Positions 1 to 8,578 of a stretch of 64,000 bases of DNA are shown in pieces. Within the stretch, counting starts at the first letter, position 1. The number at the start of each line of letters is the position of its first letter. The DNA comes from Antrihabitans stalagmiti. GTDB lineage: Bacteria; Actinomycetota; Actinomycetes; Mycobacteriales; Mycobacteriaceae. The notes below the pieces were generated by a model. The model worked only from the letters and a program-made list of their open reading frames with translations, had not been told where the DNA came from and did no database searches. The position numbers were made by a program, and so were the translations under genes. The stretch covers positions 244,921 through 308,920 of the forward strand of contig NZ_JAEMNV010000005.1 of NCBI RefSeq assembly GCF_016482825.1, given 5' to 3'.

Positions 1-1
1 A

Positions 2-532
2 CGGGTCGCTTTCGTGTTGCACGATGCGTTTTCGGTGCCGTTCGACGAGATCGCCGACATCCTCGGAGTGACCATCGAAACAGCACGCAAACTCGCTTCC
101 CGCGCGCGCAAGGCCGTCTCGGCGACCCCACCAGCCGTTCCACGCGAAGAGCACGCAGCTGCGGTGGAACGGTTTCTCGCAGCGATGGCGAGCGGAGACA
201 TGGCTGCAGTGATCGCGGCTCTGCATCCGGATGCCAGGACGACCGGCGACGCGAACGGGACGACGAGTACCGCGATCAACATCGTCACGGGTGCCGTCAA
301 GATTGCCAGGTTCTTCATGGGGCTCGCCGAGAAGTTCGGGCGCGACCCACTGCTGTCCTATACGCCGGTCATGGTCAACGGCGAACTCGGCATGTATCAA
401 CCGGGGACAGCGGGCGACGCCGCTCATCCGCCCATCCCATCGCGAGTGATGGGGTTCACCGTCCGCGACGGTCTCGTCGCCGCGACCTACGACATGGCGA
501 ACCCGGAGAAGTTGTCCGGCGTGCGACTCTGA
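2..532 (+). CDS. ECF sigma factor with SnoaL-like C-terminal domain (5' truncated by window edge)
   Basis: The reading frame is open from base 2, so the start lies outside the window. The visible part begins with the end of sigma region 4: the stretch FDEIADILG followed by TIETARKLASRARKAV is the typical region 4.2 helix-turn-helix of ECF sigma factors. After a short linker comes about 110 residues with the SnoaL/NTF2-like pattern found at the C-terminus of SigJ/ECF41-type factors (VERFLAAMASGDMAAVIAALHPDA). In that family the C-terminal domain modulates sigma activity in place of a classical anti-sigma factor. The family assignment is established knowledge; the target promoters cannot be inferred here. 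Confidence 0.85.
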   Translation, partial: RVAFVLHDAFSVPFDEIADILGVTIETARKLASRARKAVSATPPAVPREEHAAAVERFLAAMASGDMAAVIAALHPDARTTGDANGTTSTAINIVTGAVKIARFFMGLAEKFGRDPLLSYTPVMVNGELGMYQPGTAGDAAHPPIPSRVMGFTVRDGLVAATYDMANPEKLSGVRL

Positions 533-567
533 GCGGTCGCAGCGGTCCACCCGGCTAGGCTCGAGCC

Positions 568-1746
568 ATGTCGCAAGCGTCGGGGTCCACCTCTCGAACG
601 GTCGCACGATTGCAGCCGTTCTCGTCGACGATCTTCGCTGAGATGACCGAACTCGCAGTGCGGCACGAGGCGGTCAATCTCGGTCAGGGGTTTCCCGACT
701 CCGACGGTCCGGCAGCCATGTTGGCGGTCGCGCAGCAATCGATCGCGGACGGTCTCAACCAGTACCCGCCCGGTAGCGGTATGCCTATGCTGCGCAACGC
801 AATCGCGGCGGATCGAGCCACCCGCTACGGCACTTCCTACGACACGGCGGACCAGGTGCTCGTGACTGTCGGCGCAACCGAGGCGATCAGCGCCTCGGTA
901 CTCGGCTTGGTCGAACCCGGCGAAGAGGTCGTCTTGATCGAGCCGTTCTACGACTCCTATGCCGCGGCAGTTGCGCTGGCGGGCGCGGTTCGACGCAGCG
1001 TGTCGCTCGTGAGCGACGGTGCGGGTTTCACACTCGATGCGGATGCACTGCGTGCGGCGATCACACCGAACACGCGGATGATCATCGTCAACTCACCGCA
1101 CAACCCGACCGGCGCGGTGCTGAGTCGCGACGACCTTGCCGCCATTGCCGAGGTGTCCTGCGAGCACGACCTCCTTGTTCTGACGGACGAAGTCTACGAA
1201 CACCTCGCGTTCGACGACCGGTCTCACATCTCGATCTCGACACTGCCCGGCATGTACGAGCGGACGATCGTAGTGTCCAGTGCGGCAAAATCTTTCAGCT
1301 GTACGGGCTGGAAGATCGGTTGGGCATGCGGACCCGCGGATCTCATCGACGGCGTCCGAGCCGCGAAGCAGTTCCTGACATTCGTCGGAGGCGGACCGTT
1401 TCAGCCTGCTGTTGCCTACGCCCTCGAACACGAGCAGGCGTGGGTCCGCGGGTTACGCGACGAACTCCAGGTCAAGCGTGATCGCCTGTCGAAAGCATTG
1501 ACCGACACCGGTTTCGATGTGAAGCGCAGCGAAGGCGGCTACTTCGTCTGTGCCGACGTCACCCCGCTCGGAATCGGGGACGCATTGGCATTCTGCCGCG
1601 CCCTTCCCGATCGGATAGGCCTGGCCGCTGTGCCGGTGAGCGCGTTCGCCGACGACTTCGACAAGTGGAATCGGCTCGTGCGCTTCACCTTCTGCAAGAA
1701 GGACGAAACGCTCGACGCCGGAATCGAGCGATTGGCGAGGCTCTAG
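568..1746 (+). CDS. PLP-dependent class I/II aminotransferase (DapC/kynurenine aminotransferase-like)
   Basis: A 392-residue fold-type I aminotransferase of normal length. It contains NSPHNPTGA near residue 175, the DEVYEHL motif near 207-213, and the PLP-binding lysine at about K241 in SSAAKSFSCTGWKIGW. The N-terminal NLGQGFPDSDGP motif is typical of the branch that includes mycobacterial DapC-like and kynurenine/methionine aminotransferases. Substrate cannot be decided from sequence: N-succinyl-L,L-diaminopimelate, methionine or aromatic donors are all possible. It is convergent with the LysE gene, with a large inverted repeat between them. ATG start at 568. Confidence 0.88.
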   Translation: MSQASGSTSRTVARLQPFSSTIFAEMTELAVRHEAVNLGQGFPDSDGPAAMLAVAQQSIADGLNQYPPGSGMPMLRNAIAADRATRYGTSYDTADQVLVTVGATEAISASVLGLVEPGEEVVLIEPFYDSYAAAVALAGAVRRSVSLVSDGAGFTLDADALRAAITPNTRMIIVNSPHNPTGAVLSRDDLAAIAEVSCEHDLLVLTDEVYEHLAFDDRSHISISTLPGMYERTIVVSSAAKSFSCTGWKIGWACGPADLIDGVRAAKQFLTFVGGGPFQPAVAYALEHEQAWVRGLRDELQVKRDRLSKALTDTGFDVKRSEGGYFVCADVTPLGIGDALAFCRALPDRIGLAAVPVSAFADDFDKWNRLVRFTFCKKDETLDAGIERLARL

Positions 1747-1760
1747 TAGGCGTGCGATTA

Positions 1761-1838
1761 CCGCTGCTGCTCCACTCGTGTCTGCTGTGCGCGGCTTTCC
1801 GCTCGTTTCACGCGATAGTGGAGCGTCCGCAGCAGCGG
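1761..1838. terminator. Large inverted repeat between convergent genes, probable bidirectional terminator
   Basis: The outer arms CCGCTGCTGC (1761-1770) and GCAGCAGCGG (1829-1838) are perfect complements. A second segment, TCCACT (1771-1776) with AGTGGA (1817-1822), extends the stem with a small bulge, and CGTG/CACG continues inward. It fills the gap between two converging stop codons, which fits a bidirectional transcription stop. No clear T-tract follows, so a repeat element is an alternative. Confidence 0.55.
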
Positions 1839-1839
1839 A

Positions 1840-2484
1840 TCAGATAGCGGCGGGCCGCGCGCGGTCCGTAGCAAGGGTTATCGCGAGTCCGCCGAGCACG
1901 GTCCCCATGGCGAAGCGCTGCACCCGCAACCACGAGGGTCGGCGGGTGAGGAAACCCGAGATGGTCGCTGCCGCAAGCACTATCAGCGCGTTCACCGTCA
2001 GCGCTACGCAGATTTGCACGGATCCGAGCGCCAGACTCTGCAACCACACCTTGCCTGCGTCGAGATCGACGAACTGCGGGATCAGGGCAAGGTACATGAT
2101 CGCGATCTTCGGATTCAGCAGATTGGTCAGCAGCCCCATTGCAAACAGCTTTCGATCCGAATCGATCGGCATGGCCTGCGGAGCGAACACCGAGGTCCCG
2201 CCCGGCCGCAACGCCTGCCAGGCGAGCCAGAGCAGATATGCCGCGCCGGCGAACTTCACCGCTAGGTACAAATCGGGCACAGCGATGAACACCGCTGCGA
2301 TACCAACCGCGGTCGCGGTCATGTACACGAGAAATCCGACAGCCACACCGCACAGCGAGACCAGGCCAGCGCGCCGCCCCTGGGTGATGCTGCGCGATAC
2401 CAGGTACATCATGTTGGGTCCCGGCGTCAGCACCATTCCGAGTGCAACGGCTCCAACACCGAGTACTGCAGTCGTTGTCAGCAT
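1840..2484 (-). CDS. LysE/RhtB-family amino-acid exporter
   Basis: About 214 residues starting MLTTTAVLGVGAVALG, the normal length for this family. The signature LTPGPNMMYLVSRSI follows the first membrane segment, and further hydrophobic segments (LVSLCGVAVGFLVYM, LYLAVKFAGAAYLLWLAW) complete the usual five to six helices. Family members export amino acids or homoserine-type compounds across the plasma membrane. The longer open frame upstream of 2484 encodes Arg- and Asp-rich non-membrane sequence and was not included. Substrate unknown. Confidence 0.85.
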   Translation of the reverse strand: MLTTTAVLGVGAVALGMVLTPGPNMMYLVSRSITQGRRAGLVSLCGVAVGFLVYMTATAVGIAAVFIAVPDLYLAVKFAGAAYLLWLAWQALRPGGTSVFAPQAMPIDSDRKLFAMGLLTNLLNPKIAIMYLALIPQFVDLDAGKVWLQSLALGSVQICVALTVNALIVLAAATISGFLTRRPSWLRVQRFAMGTVLGGLAITLATDRARPAAI

Positions 2485-2592
2485 GAGGCCAAGCGTTCCA
2501 GCCGCTGGACCCTTTGTCGCAGTCCAGTTGCAAGGTAGTGGCCATGCGTCGAAGGCCGACGGCCCACTGCGACGATCCTTCTCGTTCACGAG

Positions 2593-2610
2593 ACTACTAA
2601 TTCGTGTAGT
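2593..2610. promoter_or_regulatory. Dyad ACTAC-N8-GTAGT in the divergent promoter region
   Basis: ACTAC (2593-2597) and GTAGT (2606-2610) form a dyad 15 bp before the GTG start of the downstream membrane protein. It resembles the TACTAC/GTAGTA half-sites bound by BlaI/CopY-type winged-helix repressors. No such regulator is seen in this window, so the assignment is tentative. Confidence 0.35.
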
Positions 2611-2625
2611 AGCGATCGCTGTATC

Positions 2626-3156
2626 GTGAATGGGGTGAATAACGCCGAGGTCGACGCTGCGCGCTTGCGTGGCGCCGCCGTCGGGGCTTGGTCGGCGGCT
2701 ATGGCTGTCGCAGCTCACGGCTTCGCAGGTGGCGGAATCCCTGGCGAAAGCTCGATCGTCGCGTTGATCCTTGCCTGCGCCGCGATCGGTACCGCGGTAG
2801 GTGCGGCAGTATCGAGCGGGCGTAGGTACCTCGTCATTGTCGTCGCTCTGTGCGCCGGCCAGCTGGTCGGTCACTTCGCACTCGTTCTCACCGAAAGCCA
2901 CGCCCACGGCGGCAACTTCTCGCTGCTGATGCTGGCATCCCACGTCGTCGCTGCCGCTGCCTGCGCGGCGCTGATCTGCAGCGCCGAGCGCCTGTACTGC
3001 GTCGCCGCATCCACCCTCGACCAGTTGATCGTCGCGACGTCGGCTCCGGTCCCCGTCGTCGGCCCGCTGCGCACTAGTCCCCCGCTGTATCGCCCCTCGG
3101 TTGTCCTACGGCTGCTGGTCAGCGCCGGAGCCGGCACCCGCGGCCCTCCTGCGTAG
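2626..3156 (+). CDS. Hypothetical multi-pass membrane protein
   Basis: A 176-residue protein with about four to five hydrophobic segments: AAAVGAWSAAMAVAAHGFAG, SIVALILACAAIGTAVGAAV, YLVIVVALCAGQLVGHFALVL and LLMLASHVVAAAACAALIC. A histidine-containing loop (ESHAHGG) lies between the third and fourth. The C-terminal 45 residues are Pro/Arg rich and probably cytoplasmic. I do not recognise the family with certainty. Similar small membrane proteins occur near copper-handling genes in actinomycetes, and the BlaI/CopY-like dyad upstream would fit, but that link is inference. GTG start at 2626. Confidence 0.65.
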   Translation: MNGVNNAEVDAARLRGAAVGAWSAAMAVAAHGFAGGGIPGESSIVALILACAAIGTAVGAAVSSGRRYLVIVVALCAGQLVGHFALVLTESHAHGGNFSLLMLASHVVAAAACAALICSAERLYCVAASTLDQLIVATSAPVPVVGPLRTSPPLYRPSVVLRLLVSAGAGTRGPPA

Positions 3157-3470
3157 CTAGCCCTTTCCGCCTGAGGCGGCCGGTCTCGCTCGACGCGACC
3201 GGATCACGCCGTTGCAGCGCTACGCCGCGACGCTTCTCTGTTTCGACCCTCGGCGCGCCACAGCCGTGCGCCACGGATCGCGCGCTGTCGACAGCCAGAT
3301 TCTGCATTGCCCCGGTTGATCACACCTATCGCTCCGCGGTGTTCGCGATTGCGCCAGGCGTGCAGCCGGTGCCCATCTGGGTCGCACGCTGCTCGACGAG
3401 CCTCCGCGGTGATGCCCGTCGGCACACTCGAATCGATTTCCTACCAACAGTTTTCATCGAAAGGCACACC
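3157..3470. other. Intergenic region of about 310 bases with no recognised gene
   Basis: Only short structured elements are visible: a small hairpin CCGCC-TGA-GGCGG (3167-3179), which may help terminate the preceding gene, and a CCGGTC/GACCGG pair just downstream. Short open frames exist on both strands but none has convincing amino-acid composition or a ribosome binding site. The 3' end carries the promoter and ribosome binding site of the DsbA-like gene (GAAAGG shortly before 3471). Confidence 0.5.
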
Positions 3471-4226
3471 ATGAACACCAAATCCGGCAAGCGCGGCCCG
3501 TTGGCAGTGGCGGCGCGCAAAGATCGCAACCGCAAGATCGCGATACAGGCCGCGATTGCCCTTGTCCTCGTCGCCCTCGTCGTCGCGATAGGAATTTCCG
3601 TCTCTCGCAAGAGTTCCGACAACAAGGCAGAACAGACCGCGGTGCCCACAACCACCGAGTCGACGGCTGCACCTTCGGTCCTCACCCCTGACGGTGCCAT
3701 CAGGATCGGCGATCCAGCTGCCAAGGTGGTCGTGTCGGCGATCGAGGACTTCCAGTGCCCTGCCTGCAAGCAGTTCGAATCGATGACCGGCCCGACGTTG
3801 TCGGATCTCGTCGCATCGGGAACTGTTGCGGTCGACTATTCACCGATTGCCATACTGGATCGTATGTCTTCGACGAACTATTCGACTCGCGCCGCCAATG
3901 CCGGCTTCTGCGTAGTAGAGGCAGACAAGGCGGCCTGGCCGGCGTGGCACCAGGCGATGTTCGAGGCACAGCCCAAGGAGGGTGGCGCTGGCCTTACCGA
4001 CGACCGCCTCGTCGAACTCGCGACGGCAGCAGGAGCATCCGATCCTGACGTCGCGCAATGCATTACGTCGATTCGCTACGGAACCTTCGTCGGTTCCAAT
4101 ACCCAGACTGTTCTTGCAGGCGGCGTCAGCAGCACACCGACCATTCGCGTCAACGGCGTTCAGCTGCGCAACCCGACTCCGGACGCGCTGCGTGCAGCCG
4201 TCACCGCTGCCGCGGCCCAACAGTGA
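3471..4226 (+). CDS. Membrane-anchored DsbA-family thiol oxidoreductase
   Basis: A 251-residue protein: a basic N-terminus, one membrane anchor (about residues 22-44), a Ser/Thr/Pro-rich linker, then a thioredoxin-like domain. The active-site motif is C96-P-A-C99 within EDFQCPACKQFE, and the cis-proline region is SSTPTIRVNG near the end. It should act outside the membrane, oxidising cysteines in exported proteins. It overlaps the VKOR start by four bases, the same pairing as Rv2969c/Rv2968c in Mycobacterium tuberculosis, where VKOR reoxidises DsbA. The ATG at 3471 was chosen over an earlier in-frame start because it follows a ribosome binding site and directly precedes the basic/anchor region. 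Confidence 0.92.
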   Translation: MNTKSGKRGPLAVAARKDRNRKIAIQAAIALVLVALVVAIGISVSRKSSDNKAEQTAVPTTTESTAAPSVLTPDGAIRIGDPAAKVVVSAIEDFQCPACKQFESMTGPTLSDLVASGTVAVDYSPIAILDRMSSTNYSTRAANAGFCVVEADKAAWPAWHQAMFEAQPKEGGAGLTDDRLVELATAAGASDPDVAQCITSIRYGTFVGSNTQTVLAGGVSSTPTIRVNGVQLRNPTPDALRAAVTAAAAQQ

Positions 4227-4789
4227 CAAGCGTTCGATCGAGTTCGGGGTGGCTGCTCACGATCGGTGGGCTCATCGGCCTGACGGCAGCGGCCACACTG
4301 ACCTATGAGCGCTGGAAGATCACCGCCGACCCGAGTTACATACCGTCGTGCAGTATCAACCCGGTGCTGTCGTGCGGCACGGTGATGACGACGCCACAGG
4401 CATCGGTGTTCGGCTTTCCCAATTCGCTGATCGGCATCGTGGGCTTCACCCTCGTCGTCGCGATCGGGGCGCTCACCCTGACCGGTGTGACACTGCCGCG
4501 CTGGCACTGGGTCGGGCTGTGGATCGGCAGTCTGCTCGGCACCGTATTCGTCTGCTGGCTGATCTTTCAAAGCCTGTACCGAATCGGTGCACTGTGCCCG
4601 TACTGCATGGCGGTCTGGCTGGTGACGTTACCGATCCAGACCGTCGCGTTTCATCGAGTCGCCGACGGGCGCGGCGGCGTTGTCAAAGCGATCGACGAGT
4701 GGCGCTGGACCATTGCCGCGGTGTGGTTCGCGATCGTTGCTGTCATGGTGTTCGTGCGATTCGAGGACTATTGGAAGAGCCTGATCTAG
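4223..4789 (+). CDS. Vitamin K epoxide reductase (VKOR) family membrane oxidase
   Basis: A 188-residue membrane protein with the VKOR layout. The loop cysteine pair is C43 and C51 (in CSINPVLSC), and the active-site pair is C125-P-Y-C128 in GALCPYCMAVW. The membrane-embedded helices include WVGLWIGSLLGTVFVCWLIF. It transfers electrons from its DsbA partner to menaquinone. The GTG start at 4223 overlaps the TGA stop of the dsbA-like gene, so translation is probably coupled. The stop overlaps the stop of the convergent DoxX gene through a shared CTAG. Confidence 0.93.
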   Translation: MTSVRSSSGWLLTIGGLIGLTAAATLTYERWKITADPSYIPSCSINPVLSCGTVMTTPQASVFGFPNSLIGIVGFTLVVAIGALTLTGVTLPRWHWVGLWIGSLLGTVFVCWLIFQSLYRIGALCPYCMAVWLVTLPIQTVAFHRVADGRGGVVKAIDEWRWTIAAVWFAIVAVMVFVRFEDYWKSLI

Positions 4790-6111
4790 CGGAAGTAAGC
4801 GGAGTCCTGCACCCAGTGGAAATCGCGGTTGCGCAACGTGAAGCTGTCCAGATCCACGCGCTCCAGAGCGATGACAACCGGGTGATCGTGCAATTCCCCT
4901 CGTAGCAGGAGCTGGTCCGGTGTCGGTCGATCGATAGACAGGGTCGCAAAAGGTGCCTGGACATCGCGACCGGTCGGGTCTCCCATCGTGACGAGTTCGA
5001 GCTGTCCGTTGGGTAGGAAATCGGCAAGCATCGGCTCGAGCTCGTCGTCCATTCGCTGGTAGGTCGCTGTCTCCGGACCGTCGAAAACGATTCGCTGCCA
5101 ACGGTTCTCATCAGTCTTCAACGGGGATAGCAGTTGCCCGTCGAGGGTGAACTCTTGCACATCCCAAATTCCGTACAGCTCGGATTTCGGGCTGCCTGCG
5201 CCGTTGCGCTCCTGCCAGACGACCCAGTTGTCGTAGCCGCTGCCAAGGGCGACCCAGATACCGATGAACACCTGAATCCAGGCCGCAATGCGGATCTTTC
5301 GGCCGTCGGCGAACAGCGTCGGTTGCGTCAATGGCTCGCAGGCTCGTTGCCGTAGGAACACATCGACAAGTCGCCGGACATACGGGGCGAGCAGGACCAC
5401 ACTGATGAGCAACAGCAGCAAAGAAAGCAGCTTCTCCGGTACGTCGAACGTGAGGTTCAAAAGGAGGATTTGCGCCGTGCTTGCCAGACTCAGAACGGCG
5501 CCGAGCACCACGGTCCTGGGGACGAACAACAGCAGCCCAGCCGCAACTTCCGCAGCGCCGAGCGCCATCTCGTACGGTTGCGAACTGCCGACTTGCAGCC
5601 ACAGCACCGACATCGGACTCAGGCTCCCGTAGGGCTGCAACAACCGCGCAAGCGAGGGCTCGGGCATCTGGTTCGGGATCAATTTGGCGAACCCGAACGA
5701 CAACATCTGCCCGCCGAGACACAGCCGCAAGAAAAGCATGAACCAGGCAAGCAAGCGGGGGTGAGCGGCTCGACGATCAAAGGCCGTCCACACCGCGGTG
5801 GCGACCGCCGCGACGATCACAATGCTGAACGCCAGCACCCACATGGCTGCCTGGTCTCCTGCTCCGGAGTTCTTGTTCAGCACCGCGTCGACCCCGAAGA
5901 ACGTTCTGCCGACCCAACCCGTCAGTGGGTCCGTTGGCGCCACGACCCACGGCCCACCGGATCTGCGAATCCACCGGCCGAGGAGGCCGAGCAACGCAAA
6001 CGGGATCGGAGTGAGGAGCAGACAGAACAAGCCGAAGTAGACGACGCAGAATCGGAATGCGAACTGCGTTAGCGGATGCCAGCCAGCCCGGATGGCGACA
6101 GTTTCGGTCAC
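4786..6111 (-). CDS. DoxX-family membrane protein with C-terminal soluble domain
   Basis: A 441-residue protein. Several membrane helices lie in the first 260 residues, including the DoxX-like LLAWFMLFLRLCLGGQMLSFGFAKLIPNQ and the helix after it. A final helix (IRIAAWIQVFIGIWVALGSGY) precedes an extracytoplasmic domain of about 150 residues rich in Asp, Glu and aromatic residues. DoxX proteins are linked to thiol and quinone redox chemistry in mycobacteria, which fits the neighbouring DsbA/VKOR pair, though this gene is convergent to them. GTG start at 6111 overlaps the TGA of the VanY-like gene, so these two form an operon. Confidence 0.75.
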   Translation of the reverse strand: MTETVAIRAGWHPLTQFAFRFCVVYFGLFCLLLTPIPFALLGLLGRWIRRSGGPWVVAPTDPLTGWVGRTFFGVDAVLNKNSGAGDQAAMWVLAFSIVIVAAVATAVWTAFDRRAAHPRLLAWFMLFLRLCLGGQMLSFGFAKLIPNQMPEPSLARLLQPYGSLSPMSVLWLQVGSSQPYEMALGAAEVAAGLLLFVPRTVVLGAVLSLASTAQILLLNLTFDVPEKLLSLLLLLISVVLLAPYVRRLVDVFLRQRACEPLTQPTLFADGRKIRIAAWIQVFIGIWVALGSGYDNWVVWQERNGAGSPKSELYGIWDVQEFTLDGQLLSPLKTDENRWQRIVFDGPETATYQRMDDELEPMLADFLPNGQLELVTMGDPTGRDVQAPFATLSIDRPTPDQLLLRGELHDHPVVIALERVDLDSFTLRNRDFHWVQDSAYFR

Positions 6112-6716
6112 GGCTGCATCCTGGGATCCTGGGTAGGGTCGGCGTACTGCAGCGGGCAGCCTTGCTCCGGTGCCTCAGCGCGAAGTTCGTAATGCCAGGG
6201 CTCGTTGGCGTAGATCGGGCACAACCCGTACTCGTACCCACGCACGGAGAGCCACGTCGTGGCATCGAAGGGACCGATGTCTATGGCGTTGCCGGACACG
6301 TGCGGCGATGTGTCCGCAGTGGCAACCCAGCGTGCAGCTTCGGATTCCGAGCCGTACTTCGAGACCGCTTCCTGTAGCAGTTGATCCTGGTAGTCGCGCG
6401 AGCGCCATCCACTGTTGACGTTGAACACGATGCCGTCGGCGGCGGCGTCCGTCGCCGCCTGGCTAAGGGCCTGCCGCAGACTCGGGTCGAGGTTGGCTAT
6501 GCCGGGATATCGGTCGTCGAACACGGTCACTCCCTCAGGAAGGGCACCGCCTCCCTCCGCAGTCGCGTCGCCACGATCTCCGCGAAGTACGTCACCGAAC
6601 GAGAAGACCGACTGAAAGAGCAGGACTCCGACGATCGCTGCGAACGCGACCAGACCGACAGTTGTGGTCCGCACGATGCTGCGGTTCGTTGCTCCTGGTG
6701 TTGGATATCGACTCAT
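6108..6716 (-). CDS. VanY-type D-alanyl-D-alanine carboxypeptidase (M15 family), membrane anchored
   Basis: About 202 residues with one N-terminal signal anchor (TVGLVAFAAIVGVLLFQSVF) and an external M15B domain. Metal ligands are visible in SPHVSGNAIDIG (His and Asp) and EPWHYEL (His, with the catalytic Glu nearby). NSGWRSRDYQDQLLQEA is the usual substrate-site motif. It should trim terminal D-Ala from peptidoglycan stems. The ATG at 6716 is preferred; a TTG at 6728 would add four residues. It is divergent from the two-component system. Confidence 0.85.
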   Translation of the reverse strand: MSRYPTPGATNRSIVRTTTVGLVAFAAIVGVLLFQSVFSFGDVLRGDRGDATAEGGGALPEGVTVFDDRYPGIANLDPSLRQALSQAATDAAADGIVFNVNSGWRSRDYQDQLLQEAVSKYGSESEAARWVATADTSPHVSGNAIDIGPFDATTWLSVRGYEYGLCPIYANEPWHYELRAEAPEQGCPLQYADPTQDPRMQP

Positions 6717-6803
6717 GCTGCGAGTCAACGCAACTCGGCGTTCTCGACGCGTATGCGGTTATCGATACGCCGACGATATTTCCAAGCTCGTAGCGTTGCG
6801 AGT

Positions 6804-7487
6804 ATGCGCGTGCTGATCGTCGAAGACGAACCCTATTTGGCCGACGCCATCCGCGACGGCCTGCGCCTGGAAGCGATCGCCGCGGACACCGCTGGTAACG
6901 GCGACGCCGCTCTGGAACTTCTGAGCATCAACGCCTACGACATCGCTGTCCTCGACCGCGACATTCCAGGGCCGACCGGTGACGAGATCGCCGAACGCAT
7001 AGTCGCCTCCGGCAGCGGCATACCGATCCTCATGCTCACCGCTGCCGACCGACTCGACGACAAGGCGAGCGGTTTCGGCCTCGGTGCCGACGACTACCTC
7101 ACCAAGCCGTTCGAACTGCGAGAGCTCGTGCTTCGTCTACGTGCGCTCGATCGCAGGCGGGCGCGCAACAGGCCACCCGTCCGGGAAATCGCAGGTCTGC
7201 GCCTGGATCCGTTCCGACGCGAGGTCTTCCGCGACGGTCGTTACATCGCGCTGACCAGAAAGCAGTTCGCGGTGCTCGAAGTTCTCGTGACCGCCGAGGG
7301 TGGCGTGATCAGCGCCGAAGAGTTGCTCGAGCGGGCGTGGGACGAGAACGCGGACCCGTTCACCAACGCAGTGCGCATCACGGTCTCGTCCTTGCGCAAG
7401 CGCCTTGGTGAACCCTGGATCATCGCCACTGTCGCCGGCGTCGGGTACCGCATCAGCACCGGGAGTGACGGAGGAGACCGTGCGTAG
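6804..7487 (+). CDS. OmpR/PhoB-family response regulator
   Basis: A 227-residue regulator. The receiver domain has acidic residues in VEDEP, the phosphorylation site at about D51 (VLDRDIPGPTG) and the conserved lysine in LTKPFE. The C-terminal winged helix shows ALTRKQFAVLEVL, EELLERAWDE, RITVSSLRKRLG and VAGVGYRI. It is co-transcribed with the histidine kinase, whose start overlaps its stop. The ATG at 6804 is the only start consistent with the conserved N-terminus. Stimulus unknown; the divergent VanY-type peptidase is a plausible target gene (inference). Confidence 0.93.
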   Translation: MRVLIVEDEPYLADAIRDGLRLEAIAADTAGNGDAALELLSINAYDIAVLDRDIPGPTGDEIAERIVASGSGIPILMLTAADRLDDKASGFGLGADDYLTKPFELRELVLRLRALDRRRARNRPPVREIAGLRLDPFRREVFRDGRYIALTRKQFAVLEVLVTAEGGVISAEELLERAWDENADPFTNAVRITVSSLRKRLGEPWIIATVAGVGYRISTGSDGGDRA

Positions 7488-8556
7488 AGCCCCCGGATTG
7501 AGTGTTCGCCTGAAACTCACCCTCAGCTACGCCGGCTTCATCATGCTCGTGGGTGCCTTGCTGTTCGTCGCCGTGTGCGTCTTCTACCTTCGGTTCCTAC
7601 CCGACGGCTTTATCAGCGCCGACGATAGCTTTTGGATAGACCGCTACGCCCTGCTGCGCGCCTTCGCTCCGTTCGTCACCATCGTGATGGCAGTCTTGCT
7701 GACCCTCGGTCTTGTGGGCGGGTGGCTGCTCGCCGGCTGGATGCTTACCCCGCTCACTCGCATCACGGCCGCAACCCGCATGGCAGCGAACGGATCACTC
7801 TCCCACCGAATCCGGCTATCGGGCCGGAGCGATGAGTTCCGCGAACTCGCCGATGTCTTCGACACGATGCTTGCCCGGCTCGAAGCGCACGTCGACGAAC
7901 AGCAGCGATTCGCCGCCAACGCTTCCCACGAATTGCGCACTCCCCTCGCGATCACACAGACCCTTCTCGATGTGGCCCGAAACGATCCAGACCGTGACAC
8001 CGGCGAACTGATCGACCGCCTGCGCGGCGTCAACACCCGCGCGATCGACCTCACCGAAGCACTACTTCTGCTCAGTCGCGCCGATCAACGTTCGTTCACC
8101 CGACAACACGTCGACCTGTCACTCCTCGCCGAGGAGGCCACGGAGACGCTGCTAACCCTGGCGGAGAAGCAAGAAGTCACCCTCGAGACCTCCGGCGAGA
8201 TCGCTCGCACCGTCGGCTCTCATGCCCTCTTGCAGCAGCTGACGACCAACCTCGTGCACAACGCGATCGTCCACAATCTGCCGCAGGGGACCGTGTGGGT
8301 CACCACGAGCGTTCAACCCGACAGCGTGGTACTCACGGTCGCCAACACCGGCGAACCGCTTGCTGAACAACTGATTTCGACGATTGTCGAACCGTTTCAG
8401 CGTGGCACCGAACGAATCCGCACCGATCACGCCGGTGTCGGGCTCGGCCTTGCAATTGTCAACAGCATCGTCGAAGCGCACGCCGGAACTCTCACCCTGA
8501 CACCGCGCGCCGCCGGCGGACTCTGTGTCGCAGTGCAACTACCGGCGGGGCGCTGA
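7480..8556 (+). CDS. Sensor histidine kinase
   Basis: A 358-residue kinase with two membrane segments (about 13-35 and 62-88) enclosing a short external loop, then a HAMP domain. The phosphoacceptor is H150 in ASHELRTPLA. ATPase motifs are HNAIVHN (N box), VANTGEP (G1) and GVGLGLAIVNSIV (G2). The small sensor loop suggests sensing in or near the membrane. The GTG at 7480 has GGAGG five bases upstream and overlaps the regulator stop by eight bases. Confidence 0.92.
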   Translation: MRRAPGLSVRLKLTLSYAGFIMLVGALLFVAVCVFYLRFLPDGFISADDSFWIDRYALLRAFAPFVTIVMAVLLTLGLVGGWLLAGWMLTPLTRITAATRMAANGSLSHRIRLSGRSDEFRELADVFDTMLARLEAHVDEQQRFAANASHELRTPLAITQTLLDVARNDPDRDTGELIDRLRGVNTRAIDLTEALLLLSRADQRSFTRQHVDLSLLAEEATETLLTLAEKQEVTLETSGEIARTVGSHALLQQLTTNLVHNAIVHNLPQGTVWVTTSVQPDSVVLTVANTGEPLAEQLISTIVEPFQRGTERIRTDHAGVGLGLAIVNSIVEAHAGTLTLTPRAAGGLCVAVQLPAGR

Positions 8557-8578
8557 CACGCGCGCTATCATCGAACAC

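Noticed and set aside
3157-3470. Possible riboswitch or small gene before the DsbA-like gene
   Set aside because: I found no conserved riboswitch boxes, no convincing small ORF with a ribosome binding site, and only short hairpins.
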